A stretch of 64,000 nucleotides of DNA from Prochlorococcus sp. AG-347-J14 (lineage in GTDB: Bacteria; Cyanobacteriota; Cyanobacteriia; PCC-6307; Cyanobiaceae), in NCBI GenBank assembly GCA_003281505.1, contig QCBU01000002.1, forward strand, positions 124,001-188,000, given 5' to 3'. Under the pieces are notes generated by a model. That model was not told the DNA's origin. It did no database searches and worked only from the letters and a program-made list of their open reading frames with translations. This document shows positions 1 through 10,206 of the stretch, piece by piece. Both the position numbers and the translations under genes were made by a program. Within the stretch, counting starts at the first letter, position 1; each line of letters starts with the position of its first letter.

Positions 1-404
1 ACACCTTCGCAATTATCCTTGAGGATTTCAGCAGCTTTCAATGCAATAACACCACCTATTGAATTCCCTACCAAGTAAACAGGAGATTTTATGACTTCCG
101 TGCAAAATGTTGATATTTGTTTTCCCCATAAGTCAAATGAATATCTAATTGAGTTTTTTTTATCAGATTCATAATTTAATAAAGCACTCGGCTGACTACT
201 GTTTCCAAATCCTAATAGGTCAATTGCGTAGCAGTTAGAAAATTTACCAAGAAAATTTTGATTATATCTCCAGTGGTTTTTTGATGCCCCGAATCCATGA
301 ACTAATAAAATTTTAATACTTTTTTCAGAAGTAGATTCTTTTGATAACGACCAAGAAATTTCCCAATTATTCCACTTCCAAGTTTCAGATTTGTTTAGGT
401 ACAC
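1..404 (-). CDS. alpha/beta hydrolase, C-terminal part cut by window edge
   Basis: About 134 N-terminal residues are present; the rest lies beyond base 1. The translation shows the oxyanion-hole segment HGFGAS, then HWRY, DLLGFG, and the nucleophile elbow GNSIGG, with Ser as the expected nucleophile. These are hallmarks of the alpha/beta hydrolase fold; the substrate is not predictable. The start is a GTG at 402-404, since no ATG lies in frame nearby. It resembles the complete hydrolase at 27970-28869 (shared HGFGAS, HWR, DLLGFG), so the two are probably paralogues. It is divergent from the sugar kinase at 493; the 88-bp spacer holds the 14-bp palindrome TTCTTAATTAAGAA at 466-479, which may be chance in such AT-rich DNA. 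Confidence 0.8.
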   Translation of the reverse strand, partial: MYLNKSETWKWNNWEISWSLSKESTSEKSIKILLVHGFGASKNHWRYNQNFLGKFSNCYAIDLLGFGNSSQPSALLNYESDKKNSIRYSFDLWGKQISTFCTEVIKSPVYLVGNSIGGVIALKAAEILKDNCEG

Positions 405-492
405 TATGAATACGTTTTTAATTAAACTTTAATTCAAAAAAAATTTATTCGTTTTTAATAAATTATTCTTAATTAAGAAAAAGCGTTATTTC

Positions 493-1491
493 ATGAAAAA
501 GAAAAAGGTTATATGTGTTGGAGAGGCTTTAATAGACAGAATAAGAAATAAGTCAAATCAAGGATTTGCAGATTTTTTAGGTGGTGCGCCGGCTAATGTT
601 GCTTGTGCATTAAGCAAATTAAAAATAGATTCAATATTTATAGGAAGTTTGGGTAATGATGATTATGGAAAAAAATTTATTACGCAATTTGATGAATTGG
701 ACGTTAGTTTAAATTTCTTGCAGCTAAATAATGACTCATCTACTCGAGTAGTTAATGTCGATAGAGATCAATTTGGAGATCGTTTTTTTTCAGGCTTTGA
801 GGAAAGTTCTCATTTATGTTTTGCGGACGAAGTCCTTTGTAAGAAATTAATTGAAAAAGAAATTATAAATTTGGAGAAATCTTTTCTTGAAACAAAATAT
901 TTGGTTACAGGAACGAACTTATTATCTTCACCAATATCAGCAGAAACAATTTATTTTCTTCTTGAACAGGCTAAAAAGTTTGAAGTCAAAATAGTTATTG
1001 ATTTGAATTGGAGAGAGGTCTTTTGGGATCATTCAAGTTTTTCATCAGAAATTAGTAAAGCCGTAAGAGTTAATTTAATTAAGAAATTTTTAAATCATGC
1101 AAATGTTTTAAAACTTGCTAAGGAAGAAGCAACTTTGTTTTTTGAGTATGAAAATCCTTTATTAATATCTCAACAATTGTCTAAAAGACCTGATGTAATA
1201 ATCACTGATGGAAAAAATCCCGTTGAATGGTATATCAATGGATTGAAGGGAATTTCCGAAACTCCTACTTCACAAAAAATTGTTGATACAACTGGTGCAG
1301 GCGATGCTTTTTTAGCTGGCCTAATTTCAAAATTAATTACTTATGACTATCCTTCAAATGAACAAGAAATAAAAGATTGCATTAAGTTCGCAAGTGTTTG
1401 TGGTTTATTAACTTGTCTTGGTGAAGGCGCCATCGAGCAACAGCCAAACTATAAGAAGGTTAATAAATTTTTGGGATCTCTTATTTTGTAG
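493..1491 (+). CDS. PfkB-family carbohydrate kinase (fructokinase-like)
   Basis: 332 residues, the normal length for the ribokinase/PfkB family. Near the N terminus is the substrate-binding GGAPANVACA (about 30-39), and near residue 265 the second family signature DTTGAGDAF, whose final Asp is the catalytic base. This makes it a cytosolic ATP-dependent sugar kinase. The GGAPAN form is commonest in fructokinases, so fructose is the likeliest substrate, but this is inference from the motif. The last 43 bp overlap the 3' end of the convergent tsaE gene, an unusually long tail-to-tail overlap. Confidence 0.85.
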   Translation: MKKKKVICVGEALIDRIRNKSNQGFADFLGGAPANVACALSKLKIDSIFIGSLGNDDYGKKFITQFDELDVSLNFLQLNNDSSTRVVNVDRDQFGDRFFSGFEESSHLCFADEVLCKKLIEKEIINLEKSFLETKYLVTGTNLLSSPISAETIYFLLEQAKKFEVKIVIDLNWREVFWDHSSFSSEISKAVRVNLIKKFLNHANVLKLAKEEATLFFEYENPLLISQQLSKRPDVIITDGKNPVEWYINGLKGISETPTSQKIVDTTGAGDAFLAGLISKLITYDYPSNEQEIKDCIKFASVCGLLTCLGEGAIEQQPNYKKVNKFLGSLIL

Positions 1492-1898
1492 TGTCTTCCA
1501 TAATTTTTTGCGTAACTAATTTCTATTTTCCAAAAATTATCAATAACTGGTTCTATTAATTCAGGCCATTCAATAATTAAAATAGCTTGTTTTTGTATTG
1601 ACTCTTCCTCTTCTGAAAAAAAAACTTCTCGTGCTGAAGAAATATTCTTTAACCTGTATAAATCAAGGTGTATAAGTGGAATTTTTCCTGAGTTATAGTG
1701 ATGAGATAAAGCAAATGTAGGGCTTGTAATATCCTCAGAGATTGATAAGCCTTCAGCAATCCCTTGAACAAATGAAGTTTTACCAGCACCAATTGGACCC
1801 TGTAATAAAACAATTGATTGGGGATTTAATTCTTGTGAGAGTTTTTTTCCTAAATTTAAAGTCTCTTTTAAATTCTCAACAAACACAAAATTACACAA
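1449..1898 (-). CDS. tsaE: tRNA threonylcarbamoyladenosine biosynthesis ATPase TsaE
   Basis: 149 residues, typical of TsaE (YjeE). A Walker A loop GPIGAGKTS lies at 34-42, followed by the family's SPTFAL segment, the HLDLYRL stretch and IIEWPE. TsaE is the small ATPase that works with TsaB and TsaD to make the t6A modification on ANN-decoding tRNAs. The only start that covers the whole fold is a TTG at 1896-1898; a GTG twelve bases further in would also keep it. It is divergent from ahcY with only 39 bp between start codons and overlaps the kinase gene at its 3' end. Confidence 0.9.
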   Translation of the reverse strand: MCNFVFVENLKETLNLGKKLSQELNPQSIVLLQGPIGAGKTSFVQGIAEGLSISEDITSPTFALSHHYNSGKIPLIHLDLYRLKNISSAREVFFSEEEESIQKQAILIIEWPELIEPVIDNFWKIEISYAKNYGRHYKIRDPKNLLTFL

Positions 1899-1937
1899 AA
1901 ATCATTTATAGTTTAATAGAAAAAGTATTTACAAGAT

Positions 1938-3356
1938 ATGGTTATCGCAAATTCATTAAAAACCTCTACACCAAATTATGTAATCTCTGACATCTCTCTA
2001 TCAGATTTTGGTCGTAAAGAAATTAAAATTGCCGAAACGGAAATGCCTGGATTAATGGCACTTAGAGACAAATACGAATCTGAAAAACCACTAAAAGGTG
2101 CAAAAATAGCTGGAAGTCTTCATATGACAATTCAGACGGCAGTTTTAATAGAAACTCTCGTTGATCTTGGTGCAGAAGTTAAGTGGGCTTCATGTAATAT
2201 TTTTTCAACTCAAGATCATGCTGCAGCAGCTATCGCAGATCAAGGCATCTCTGTATACGCAAAAAAAGGTGAGACACTTGATGAATATTGGCAATATACC
2301 CACTATATCCTTGATTGGGGTTCTGACTCTCCAAATATGATTCTTGATGATGGGGGAGACGCAACTGGTTTATTGATACTCGGTAGTAAAGCAGAAAAAG
2401 ATTTATCTGTATTAGATAATCCTGATAATGAAGAAGAAATTGCTTTATTTAATTCTATTAAGGCTAAGTTGAAAATTGATAGTGACTTTTATTCTAGAAT
2501 TAAAAGTAATATCATTGGTGTGACTGAAGAAACTACAACGGGAGTTGCAAGACTTTATCAACTGCAAAAGCAAAATGCTTTACCTTTTCCTGCTATCAAC
2601 GTTAATGATTCAGTAACTAAGAGCAAATTTGATAATTTATATGGCTGCAGAGAATCTCTTGTTGACAGTATAAAACGTGCCACTGACGTTATGATTGCCG
2701 GGAAGGTTGCGTTAGTAATGGGTTTTGGAGATGTAGGTAAAGGTTCAGCCCAGTCACTAAGAGGACTTGGTGCAATTGTAAAAGTTGCAGAAGTTGATCC
2801 AATTTGTGCTCTTCAAGCGGCAATGGAAGGTTTTAGCGTTGTTACATTAGACGATGTTGTGGAAGATATAGATATATTTGTTACAGCAACTGGAAATTAT
2901 CAGGTTATAACAAACGAAAATCTCGTCAAGATGAAAGATGAGGCCATAGTTTGTAATATCGGCCATTTCGATAATGAAATTGATGTCGCTTCATTGAAAG
3001 ATTATCCATGGGAAAATATTAAACCGCAGGTTGACCACATAACTTTACCGAGTGGCAATAAAATAATCCTTTTAGCTGAAGGTAGATTAGTTAACTTAGG
3101 TTGCGCCACCGGACATCCAAGTTTTGTAATGAGTAATTCTTTTACTAATCAAGTACTTGCTCAAATTGAACTTTTCAATAAATCAGAAAAATATGCTAAA
3201 AAGGTTTATGTATTACCAAAACATTTAGATGAAATGGTAGCTAGATTACATCTCGATAAAATTGGTGCCAAATTAACAAAATTAACTAAGGAACAGGCTG
3301 ATTATATTAATGTCTCTATTGAAGGACCTTATAAACCAGAGCTCTATAGATATTAA
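1938..3356 (+). CDS. ahcY: adenosylhomocysteinase (S-adenosyl-L-homocysteine hydrolase)
   Basis: 472 residues, the standard length. It splits S-adenosylhomocysteine to adenosine and homocysteine with a tightly bound NAD, closing the methyl cycle. The Rossmann motif [10 protein letters not shown] sits near residue 260, followed by the conserved GHFDNEID and the C-terminal [10 protein letters not shown] tail that is required for tetramer and NAD binding. [14 protein letters not shown] near residue 88 is also family-typical. The dedA gene starts two bases after its stop codon, suggesting co-transcription. Confidence 0.97.
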   Translation: MVIANSLKTSTPNYVISDISLSDFGRKEIKIAETEMPGLMALRDKYESEKPLKGAKIAGSLHMTIQTAVLIETLVDLGAEVKWASCNIFSTQDHAAAAIADQGISVYAKKGETLDEYWQYTHYILDWGSDSPNMILDDGGDATGLLILGSKAEKDLSVLDNPDNEEEIALFNSIKAKLKIDSDFYSRIKSNIIGVTEETTTGVARLYQLQKQNALPFPAINVNDSVTKSKFDNLYGCRESLVDSIKRATDVMIAGKVALVMGFGDVGKGSAQSLRGLGAIVKVAEVDPICALQAAMEGFSVVTLDDVVEDIDIFVTATGNYQVITNENLVKMKDEAIVCNIGHFDNEIDVASLKDYPWENIKPQVDHITLPSGNKIILLAEGRLVNLGCATGHPSFVMSNSFTNQVLAQIELFNKSEKYAKKVYVLPKHLDEMVARLHLDKIGAKLTKLTKEQADYINVSIEGPYKPELYRY

Positions 3357-3358
3357 GT

Positions 3359-4018
3359 TTGAGTTTAATTTTTGTAAATTTTCTTACGTCGATTCCTGAC
3401 TATATAAGTTTGGCGGTCGAGAAGAATCCATTTTTCGCATACCTGACTATATGTTTTGCTATGTTTTTAGAGAATATAATCCCCCCAATCCCATCAGAAA
3501 TAATAATGCCCTTGGGGGGGTTTTTCGTTTATCAACAAAAATTAAACTTCTATATTTTAGTTTTCTGGGGTTTATTTGGAACAATACTAGGGTCATTACC
3601 TTGGTATTACTTAGGAAGATTAGTAAATGAAAAAAGACTTTCGAATTTTCTTGATAAAAAAGGGAAATACTTAGGAATTTCTTCTAATGATTTAGTTAAA
3701 AGTAAAAGATGGTTTGATAAATATGGAGTTTCTTTGGTTTTCTGGGGCCGATTAGTACCGGGTATAAGAACTCTAATTTCAGTCCCAGCTGGTATAGAAC
3801 TTATGCCATTAAGAAAATTTCTGATTTGGACTACATTTGGTAGTTTTATATGGGTAGCACTTCTGACTTATGCAGGCTTTTTATTTGGTGAAAATTATCA
3901 AATTATTGAAGCTTACTTAGATCAAATTAAGTTCTTTGTAAAGCCAATTTTAATTTTAATTTTCTTATATTTTTTGATTAAATTAATTAATAGATTGATA
4001 AAAAAAAATAGCCCTTAG
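3359..4018 (+). CDS. DedA-family membrane protein
   Basis: 219 residues with several hydrophobic segments, the EN-PPIPSE motif near residue 40 and the F-GR-PG-R motif (FWGRLVPGIRT) near residue 128, both diagnostic of the DedA/SNARE-associated (VTT) family. Members are inner-membrane proteins, and some act as phospholipid scramblases or flippases. Translation starts at a TTG two bases after ahcY stops. Early in the gene a C6 run (3481-3486) and a G7 run (about 3524-3530) form complementary arms, odd in such AT-rich DNA. The last 4 bp overlap the convergent ssb gene. Confidence 0.88.
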   Translation: MSLIFVNFLTSIPDYISLAVEKNPFFAYLTICFAMFLENIIPPIPSEIIMPLGGFFVYQQKLNFYILVFWGLFGTILGSLPWYYLGRLVNEKRLSNFLDKKGKYLGISSNDLVKSKRWFDKYGVSLVFWGRLVPGIRTLISVPAGIELMPLRKFLIWTTFGSFIWVALLTYAGFLFGENYQIIEAYLDQIKFFVKPILILIFLYFLIKLINRLIKKNSP

Positions 4019-4386
4019 AAAGGTATTTCACTTGAACTACTGTTGTTAGAATATTGATTATTTTCAGACTCTTTTCGAGAACTGAGTAGGTTTAACCTGT
4101 CTACTCTTACAACTGGTTTATATCTATCTTCTCCAGTATTTTTATCTTTCCAACTATCAATTTTAAAGCTCCCTGTGATTCCAATTAATGATCCTTTTTT
4201 AACGTAATCTGCTGCTATTTGAGCCTGTTTGCCCCATATTTCAAGATTAAACCAGTCAGGCTCCTCATCTCTACTTCTTCTGTTCACTGCAAGAGTGAAA
4301 TTAGCTACGATACTTCCAGATTCAAAATATCTGACATCAGGTTCTCTACCGGCTCTGCCAACCAGGTTAATAGTGTTAATTTCCAT
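4015..4386 (-). CDS. ssb: single-stranded DNA-binding protein
   Basis: 123 residues. The OB-fold begins NTINLVGRAGREPDVRYF and continues through WFNLEIWGKQAQIAADYVKKG to about residue 100, as in bacterial SSB. After a short Ser/Asn-rich linker the protein ends in EIPF, the partner-binding tip (usually DDDIPF). It is shorter than E. coli SSB because the linker is reduced. It coats single-stranded DNA in replication and repair. It is divergent from mreB across 133 bp that hold a 14-T run directly upstream of its start and an AT-rich stretch before mreB. Confidence 0.93.
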   Translation of the reverse strand: MEINTINLVGRAGREPDVRYFESGSIVANFTLAVNRRSRDEEPDWFNLEIWGKQAQIAADYVKKGSLIGITGSFKIDSWKDKNTGEDRYKPVVRVDRLNLLSSRKESENNQYSNNSSSSEIPF

Positions 4387-4519
4387 AATTTTTTTTTTTT
4401 TATACTACTCACATTTTTAGTTTCTGCTCAAAGTTTTGCGTGCTATTCATAACTAAATGAGAGAATTGTGAAAGCTTAATAAAAAATAGATATATTATTT
4501 ATAAAAAAGAATTCTTATT

Positions 4520-5572
4520 GTGATTTTCAACAGATTAAAATTTTCTAGAGACATTGGCATAGATTTGGGGACGGCCAATACTCTTATCCACGTATCAGGT
4601 AAGGGAGTCGTTTTACAAGAGCCTTCAGTAGTAGCTATGGATCTAGAAGAAGGGATTCCATTGGCTGTTGGTAAAGAAGCAAAGCTAATGCTTGGAAGAA
4701 CACCTGGAAATATTAGAGCTGTAAGACCCCTAAGAGATGGTGTTATTGCAGATTTTGATGCAGCGGAGCAAATGATTAAAACATTTATTCAAAAATGTAA
4801 CGAAGGTAAGGGTATAGTTGCTCCAAGAATAGTGATTGGTATTCCAAGTGGAGTTACCAGTGTTGAGCGAAGAGCAGTAAGAGAAGCTGGATTAGCAGGA
4901 GCTAGAGAAGTTCACTTAATAGATGAACCTGTTGCAGCAGCAATAGGAGCATCATTGCCAGTAACTGAGCCAATTGGAACTATGATTGTTGATATTGGTG
5001 GTGGTACTACTGAGGTTGCAGTATTAAGTTTGGGCGGAACTGTATTAAGTGAATCTGTTCGAATAGCTGGTGATGAAATCAATGAATCAATTGCCTTGTA
5101 CCTTAAAAAAGTTCATAATTTGGTTGTTGGAGAGAGAACTGCAGAAGATATTAAGATAAAAATTGGTTCTGCATTTCCTGATGATGAATTTGATAAAACG
5201 ACTTTAGAAGTTAGAGGTTTACACCTTTTATCTGGTCTACCTAGGTCAGTCACTTTGACATCAGGAGAAATTAGGGAGGCTATGGCTGAAACACTCAGTA
5301 AAATAGTTGAAGCTGTAAAAAGAACTTTAGAGCGAACTCCCCCTGAACTTGCTGCAGATATTGTTGATAGGGGCATAATGCTTGCAGGAGGTGGAGCTTT
5401 AGTTAGGGGTATTAATGATTTATTGAGCGATGAAACGGGAATTTTTACCCACATAGCAGAAAATCCACTGCTTTGTGTAGTTAACGGCTGTGGGGAGGTT
5501 CTGGATGATTTTAAAAAACTTAAAAGAGTTGTTGATACTCCAGACTTTATAAGAAACGTTATTAGAGATTAA
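4520..5572 (+). CDS. mreB: rod shape-determining protein MreB
   Basis: 350 residues of the actin-like ATPase family. The phosphate-1 loop DLGTANTLI, the [15 protein letters not shown] segment, the [11 protein letters not shown] stretch, the phosphate-2 loop [11 protein letters not shown] and the C-terminal [10 protein letters not shown] (adenosine site) are all present. MreB filaments guide lateral cell-wall synthesis at the inner membrane. Translation starts from GTG at 4520. It heads a tight mreB-mreC-mreD operon, with mreC four bases downstream. Possible -10 hexamers TATATT/TATTAT lie at 4491-4498. Confidence 0.97.
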   Translation: MIFNRLKFSRDIGIDLGTANTLIHVSGKGVVLQEPSVVAMDLEEGIPLAVGKEAKLMLGRTPGNIRAVRPLRDGVIADFDAAEQMIKTFIQKCNEGKGIVAPRIVIGIPSGVTSVERRAVREAGLAGAREVHLIDEPVAAAIGASLPVTEPIGTMIVDIGGGTTEVAVLSLGGTVLSESVRIAGDEINESIALYLKKVHNLVVGERTAEDIKIKIGSAFPDDEFDKTTLEVRGLHLLSGLPRSVTLTSGEIREAMAETLSKIVEAVKRTLERTPPELAADIVDRGIMLAGGGALVRGINDLLSDETGIFTHIAENPLLCVVNGCGEVLDDFKKLKRVVDTPDFIRNVIRD

Positions 5573-5576
5573 TAAT

Positions 5577-6326
5577 ATGATAGATATCCGACGAATTTCT
5601 TCTAATCGTTGGTGGCATAAAAAGACAATTTGGATATTCTTTGGAATTTTTTTATTTTTATTCTTCGTAAGGATTTCAAAGGGATCTTTGTATAAAGATT
5701 TTTTTTACTTTATTTCAAAGCCTTTTTGGCCTGGTCAATTTCAAAAGGAAGCTATTCTTAAGAGCATAAATCAAGAATCTTTAATAAAAATAAATCTTCT
5801 CAAAAAGGATAATGCAAGATTACGAAAAATTTTAACTCTTCAACAATCATCCAATAACAATAATATTTCAGCCGCAGTTATTTCGAGAAAAACAGGAGGT
5901 TGGTGGAGACAAATAATCTTAAACAAAGGTTCAAAAGATGGAGTAGAAATTGGTAATACTGTTACTGGCCCAGGTGGATTAATTGGAAGAGTAAACAATA
6001 CTTCATTGTATACTTCTTCGGTCTTATTATTAACTTCTCCAGAAAGTAAATTAGGTGTATGGATTGATAGAAGTCAAATTAATGGACTACTTGTTGGTTC
6101 AGGAGATGATCATCCTAGCCTAATACTTTATTCAAAAGATGCTGATATAAAAGTCGGAGATTTTGTATCATCTTCTCCTGCTAGTTCTTTATTACCTCCA
6201 AATATCCCCATTGGGATTGTCCATTCTATAGATGAGACATTGCAATTAAAAAAAACGGCACAAATTTCACTTTTGGCAAAACCTCAAATAATTGACTGGG
6301 TGCAAATTTTGAAAGTAAATATTTAA
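5577..6326 (+). CDS. mreC: rod shape-determining protein MreC
   Basis: 249 residues. A single membrane segment (about 17-36, IWIFFGIFLFLFFV) is followed by a short coiled-coil-like region and the beta-barrel domain. The segment VEIGNTVTGPGGLIGRV is characteristic of MreC, as is the later KVGDFVSSSP. MreC links the MreB filament to the wall synthases on the outer face of the membrane. It lies four bases after mreB and overlaps mreD by one base (TAATG), so translation is probably coupled. Confidence 0.92.
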   Translation: MIDIRRISSNRWWHKKTIWIFFGIFLFLFFVRISKGSLYKDFFYFISKPFWPGQFQKEAILKSINQESLIKINLLKKDNARLRKILTLQQSSNNNNISAAVISRKTGGWWRQIILNKGSKDGVEIGNTVTGPGGLIGRVNNTSLYTSSVLLLTSPESKLGVWIDRSQINGLLVGSGDDHPSLILYSKDADIKVGDFVSSSPASSLLPPNIPIGIVHSIDETLQLKKTAQISLLAKPQIIDWVQILKVNI

Positions 6327-6844
6327 TGAATAAATTTTTTACAAAAAAATTACCTATAGTAAGCTTCATTTTCATCCCAATTATTTTTTTGTGGCATCCT
6401 AATTGGGTTGGATTTTTAGGTGTTCAACCATATTGGCCTTTATTTTGGTTACTACCTTGGTCAATGATTAATGGATCAATTAAAGGATTAGTTGTTGGTT
6501 TGTTTTTAGGTCTTATTTTAGATTCTCTAACTTTAGATAATAATTTTTCTCAAATACCAGGCTTAATGTTTTGTGGATTTTTGTTTGGGAGAATTAAATT
6601 ACATAGTGATATTTTTGTGGGACATTTTAGGTATGGTTTGATTTGTTCTCTTGGAAGTTTTTTATGCGGGACTCTTTATCTTTCACAAATTTTGTTTAGA
6701 AATTTTTCATATAGTAATTTTTTAATGTTAATTCCCAGTGTGAAAAATATCTTAGCTGAAGTTTTTTTGACAGGTTTGTTTGCTCCCTTTATCTGCTCTC
6801 AACTCTTAAGAATGTTTAAATTTTCAAGAAGAAAATTGCATTAA
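6326..6844 (+). CDS. mreD: MreD-like rod shape membrane protein
   Basis: 172 residues, almost entirely hydrophobic with about five membrane spans. Sequence alone is weak evidence, but length, topology and the one-base overlap with mreC make this the MreD partner of the elongation complex. MreD proteins are poorly conserved, especially in cyanobacteria. After its stop comes a 179-bp spacer to rpaB in which I see no gene; its longest ATG reading frame codes only about 22 residues. Confidence 0.78.
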   Translation: MNKFFTKKLPIVSFIFIPIIFLWHPNWVGFLGVQPYWPLFWLLPWSMINGSIKGLVVGLFLGLILDSLTLDNNFSQIPGLMFCGFLFGRIKLHSDIFVGHFRYGLICSLGSFLCGTLYLSQILFRNFSYSNFLMLIPSVKNILAEVFLTGLFAPFICSQLLRMFKFSRRKLH

Positions 6845-7023
6845 TAAATTTTGTCAAGAATTAAAAAGTGCTTTAAAAAATTTATATCTTCAAATTATTT
6901 TAAATTTTTTTAAACCTATTGAATATCTCTATGAGGGTTCGTAATGTTATATTTTTAATTGTTAGAATAAATGTTCAATGCAATAGTTCTTTGCTTTGAA
7001 ATATCTAGAAATCTTTATTAACT

Positions 7024-7770
7024 ATGTCAAAAGCAAGAATTTTAGTTGTTGATGATGAACCAGCAGTTTTGAAGGTATTAGTTACTAGGCTTCAACTAGC
7101 AGGATATGAAGTTTATTCAGCCACTAATGGCGAAGAAGCTCTTGAATCTTTCCATCGGGATTCCCCAGACTTAATTGTTCTTGATGTTATGCTTCCAAAA
7201 ATGGATGGATTTGCTGTTTGTAGAAGAATTCGAGCTGAATCAGTAGTGCCAATAATATTCTTAACCGCTCTTGAGGCTATTTCAGAGAGAGTTGCAGGTT
7301 TGGATTTAGGGGCTGATGATTACTTATCAAAACCATTTAGTCCAAAAGAGTTAGAGGCTAGAATAGCCACCATTTTGAGAAGAATGGGTCCAACCTTATC
7401 TGTTACTGAAACAAAAGAAGTGCCTTCAGGTAAAGGAGTCATGAAATTTGGAAGTTTAGTTGTTGATACTAATCGAAGACAAGTTTCTAGAGCTGGAGAT
7501 AGAATTAGTCTAACTTATACTGAATTTAGTCTTCTAGAGTTATTATTTGACGAGCCAGGTAAAGTTGTCCCGCGAGCAGAAATTTTAGAACAGCTGTGGG
7601 GTTACCCTCCTCGCAGAGCTGCAGATTTAAGAGTTGTAGATGTATACGTTGCCAGATTAAGAGGTAAATTGGAACCAGACCCAAGAAATCCTGAATTAAT
7701 TTTAACTGTTAGAGGGATTGGCTACGCATCTCAGAGAGTGGGCGAAACAGCAACATCTTTGGCAAGTTGA
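7024..7770 (+). CDS. rpaB: OmpR-family response regulator RpaB (Ycf27)
   Basis: 248 residues. The receiver domain carries the acid pocket D10/D11, the phosphorylated D54 (in IVLDVMLPK) and K103 (in LSKPFSPKE). The C-terminal winged-helix domain ends ELILTVRGIGYASQRVG. Receiver and output domain match RpaB rather than RpaA, notably LDLGADDYLSKPFSPKELEARI and the IRLTYTEFSLLELL-like segment. In cyanobacteria RpaB is the essential regulator that represses or activates photosynthesis genes according to light stress, with NblS as its usual kinase. No kinase gene is adjacent here. RpaB targets typically include psa genes, so psaC and psaD in this window are plausible targets. Confidence 0.88.
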   Translation: MSKARILVVDDEPAVLKVLVTRLQLAGYEVYSATNGEEALESFHRDSPDLIVLDVMLPKMDGFAVCRRIRAESVVPIIFLTALEAISERVAGLDLGADDYLSKPFSPKELEARIATILRRMGPTLSVTETKEVPSGKGVMKFGSLVVDTNRRQVSRAGDRISLTYTEFSLLELLFDEPGKVVPRAEILEQLWGYPPRRAADLRVVDVYVARLRGKLEPDPRNPELILTVRGIGYASQRVGETATSLAS

Positions 7771-7820
7771 GCCATAGTCTGATAATTTTATTAAATAAAA
7801 CAAATATATTAAAATAAATT

Positions 7821-9359
7821 TTGTCTGAAATAAAAGAAGCACGCTTACAAAAAGCTAGTTCACTCGTTAGTAAAGGATTTGCTTCTTACGCACAGAGTTT
7901 TAAGGTATCACATACTACTAGTTTTCTTATTCAAGAATTTGATTATTTAGAAAATGGTCAAGAGGAAGACTTCAGTATTTCTCTTGCTGGTAGAGTGATG
8001 GCAAAAAGGGTGATGGGTAAAATTGCCTTTTTCACCATAAGCGACCAAGAAGGTCAGATTCAGCTTTATCTAGATAAAAGGATTATTAATTTAAATTTAG
8101 AAAAACAAAAATTACTTTCTTTTGAAGATATCAAGGAAATAGTAGATATTGGTGATTGGATAGGAGTCTATGGAACTATTAAAAAAACTAATAAAGGTGA
8201 GCTTTCAATTAAAGTAGAGAAATGGGAAATGTTATCCAAATCATTACAACCTTTACCTGATAAATGGCATGGATTGACTGATATTGAAAAAAGATATAGA
8301 CAACGTTATCTAGATTTAATAGTGAATCCTCACTCTAAAAATGTATTTAAAACAAGAGCAAGATGTATAAGCTTTATAAGAAAATGGCTAGATAATAGAA
8401 ATTTTTTAGAGATAGAGACTCCAATTCTGCAATCTGAAGCAGGTGGTGCTGAAGCAAGACCATTTATAACTCATCACAATACACTGGATATTCCTCTGTA
8501 TCTAAGAATAGCAACAGAATTACATTTAAAAAGAATGGTTGTTGGAGGATTTGAGAAAGTATATGAATTGGGAAGAATCTTTCGTAACGAAGGGATAAGT
8601 ACAAGGCATAATCCAGAATTTACCTCAGTAGAGATTTATGAAGCTTATTCTGATTATGTCGATATGATGAATTTAACTGAAGAATTGATTAAAGACATAG
8701 TAGCTGATGCATGTGGGTCTTTAATTATAAATTATCAAAATAAAGAGATTGATTTTTCTAAGCCTTGGTCAAGAATATCCATGAAAGCTATTGTTAAAAA
8801 ATATACAGGGATTGATTTTGATTCTTTCAGTGGAGACTTTCTGGCAGCAAAACAAGCCGTTAAAAATATCAATGTTGATTGTTCTAATAAAGTAAATACT
8901 ATGGGAAGACTTTTAAATGAGGTCTTCGAGCAAAAAGTAGAATCAAAACTTATCGAACCCACTTTTGTTATTGATTATCCTGTTGAAATTTCACCTTTAG
9001 CTAGGCCTCATCATGATAATAAAGAAATAGTTCAGAGATTTGAATTATTCATTGCTGGTCGAGAACTTGCAAATGCTTTTAGTGAGTTGATAGATCCAGT
9101 AGATCAAAGAGAAAGAATGCAATTACAGCAATCTCTTAGAGATGAAGGAGATCTTGAGGCTCACTGTATAGATGAAGATTTTTTGAATGCTTTAGAGATT
9201 GGTATGCCGCCTACGGGAGGATTAGGTATAGGCATTGATAGGCTAATTATGTTAATTACTAATAGCGCATCTATTAGAGATGTAATCCCTTTCCCATTGT
9301 TAAAACCAGAAATAACTTCAAAAAAAAGTGAAAAATCACCCTCGAATGAAGTAAAATAG
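7821..9359 (+). CDS. lysS: lysyl-tRNA synthetase, class II
   Basis: 512 residues. An N-terminal OB-fold anticodon-binding domain (about 50-160) precedes the class II core with motif 1, motif 2 ([18 protein letters not shown], near 255) and motif 3 ([12 protein letters not shown], near 475). It charges tRNA-Lys. The start is a TTG at 7821, as no ATG is available before the OB-fold. The C-terminal tail is a short, Lys/Ser-rich extension. A small conserved gene follows 28 bp downstream. Confidence 0.97.
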   Translation: MSEIKEARLQKASSLVSKGFASYAQSFKVSHTTSFLIQEFDYLENGQEEDFSISLAGRVMAKRVMGKIAFFTISDQEGQIQLYLDKRIINLNLEKQKLLSFEDIKEIVDIGDWIGVYGTIKKTNKGELSIKVEKWEMLSKSLQPLPDKWHGLTDIEKRYRQRYLDLIVNPHSKNVFKTRARCISFIRKWLDNRNFLEIETPILQSEAGGAEARPFITHHNTLDIPLYLRIATELHLKRMVVGGFEKVYELGRIFRNEGISTRHNPEFTSVEIYEAYSDYVDMMNLTEELIKDIVADACGSLIINYQNKEIDFSKPWSRISMKAIVKKYTGIDFDSFSGDFLAAKQAVKNINVDCSNKVNTMGRLLNEVFEQKVESKLIEPTFVIDYPVEISPLARPHHDNKEIVQRFELFIAGRELANAFSELIDPVDQRERMQLQQSLRDEGDLEAHCIDEDFLNALEIGMPPTGGLGIGIDRLIMLITNSASIRDVIPFPLLKPEITSKKSEKSPSNEVK

Positions 9360-9387
9360 AAAAATTAATCCAATACGAATTTTTTAA

Positions 9388-9633
9388 ATGAGTGGTGAAC
9401 GTGTTGGTTTCCGTTTCAAACACGCGGATGCAGTAGTAAAAAGAAATCCTCAAGGCCGTTCAAGAAGAGGATGGGTTATTGAACCAGTAGAGCAAACTAC
9501 AAGTAGAGGTACAAAAATGCCTGCATACAAAATTCGCTGGAGAGATAGTGAGAGGCCAGAAACTGTATTGCAGCATATGTTAATTGCAGATCCAGATCCT
9601 TCCCCTCCTCCAAGTTCAGTAAGTTTAGATTGA
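9388..9633 (+). CDS. small basic protein of unknown function
   Basis: 81 residues with a basic N-terminal half (GVGFRFKHADAVV-KR-like, then RSRRGWVIEPVEQ) and a central strand-rich section ending in YKIRWRDSERPETVLQHML. The C-terminal tail is Pro/Ser-rich (DPSPPPSS). The shape suggests a small beta-barrel of the SH3/KOW kind, possibly nucleic-acid or ribosome linked, but I do not recognise the family. It sits in the lysS transcription direction, 28 bp after lysS, and converges on smpB. It is likely real given its codon use and start context. Confidence 0.75.
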   Translation: MSGERVGFRFKHADAVVKRNPQGRSRRGWVIEPVEQTTSRGTKMPAYKIRWRDSERPETVLQHMLIADPDPSPPPSSVSLD

Positions 9634-9659
9634 TATTTTAAATAATTCTGGCTAATCTT

Positions 9660-10154
9660 TTATCTTTTTAGTGCAGAGTTGATTTCTTTTTTTATGGCTT
9701 TTTGTTTTTCATCTTGTCGTTTGTCATGTAATTTTTTCCCTTTACCAACTCCAATAGTTAGTTTTATCCATGAGCCTTTTAAATAAAGTGATAATGGAAC
9801 AATAGTCATTCCTTTTTTTTCAGTATTAGATTTCATTTTTATTATTTCTTTTTTATGTAGTAGCAACTTTCTATTTCTTAGTGGATCATGATTAAAGAAA
9901 GACCCCACATTTGTATGTGGTGAAATGTGAACATTTAATAATAAGATCTCACCATCTCTGAATGAACAATATCCGTCTCTTAAATTTGCTTTTCCGTTTC
10001 TTATGGACTTTACTTCAGTCCCTAAAAGCTCAATTCCAGCTTCGATAGTTTCAGATATTTGATATTGATATTTTGCATATCTATTATCAGCTAGAAGTTT
10101 AAAATTATTTGCTTTTTTAGAATTTTTTTTAACTTTGTTTGAATTTTTTGCCAT
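9660..10154 (-). CDS. smpB: SsrA-binding protein SmpB
   Basis: 164 residues. Core motifs include [20 protein letters not shown] (near 25), [19 protein letters not shown] and the C-terminal [16 protein letters not shown] helix that enters the ribosome decoding site. SmpB delivers tmRNA to stalled ribosomes. The N terminus is a Lys/Asn-rich extension of about 22 residues. It is divergent from ruvB by 52 bp. The tmRNA gene is not in this window. Confidence 0.96.
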   Translation of the reverse strand: MAKNSNKVKKNSKKANNFKLLADNRYAKYQYQISETIEAGIELLGTEVKSIRNGKANLRDGYCSFRDGEILLLNVHISPHTNVGSFFNHDPLRNRKLLLHKKEIIKMKSNTEKKGMTIVPLSLYLKGSWIKLTIGVGKGKKLHDKRQDEKQKAIKKEINSALKR

Positions 10155-10206
10155 TTTAGTTGTAAAAAATCTTTCTACTCAGAACAATTGCAATTAACCT
10201 TTCATT

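Noticed and set aside
6845-7023. 22-codon frame in the spacer before rpaB
   Set aside because: Too short and without any conserved feature or ribosome site to support it.
7786-7800. 15-nt palindrome TTTTATTAAATAAAA before lysS
   Set aside because: Pure A/T palindromes of this size are expected by chance in this sequence, and no regulator pattern is apparent.
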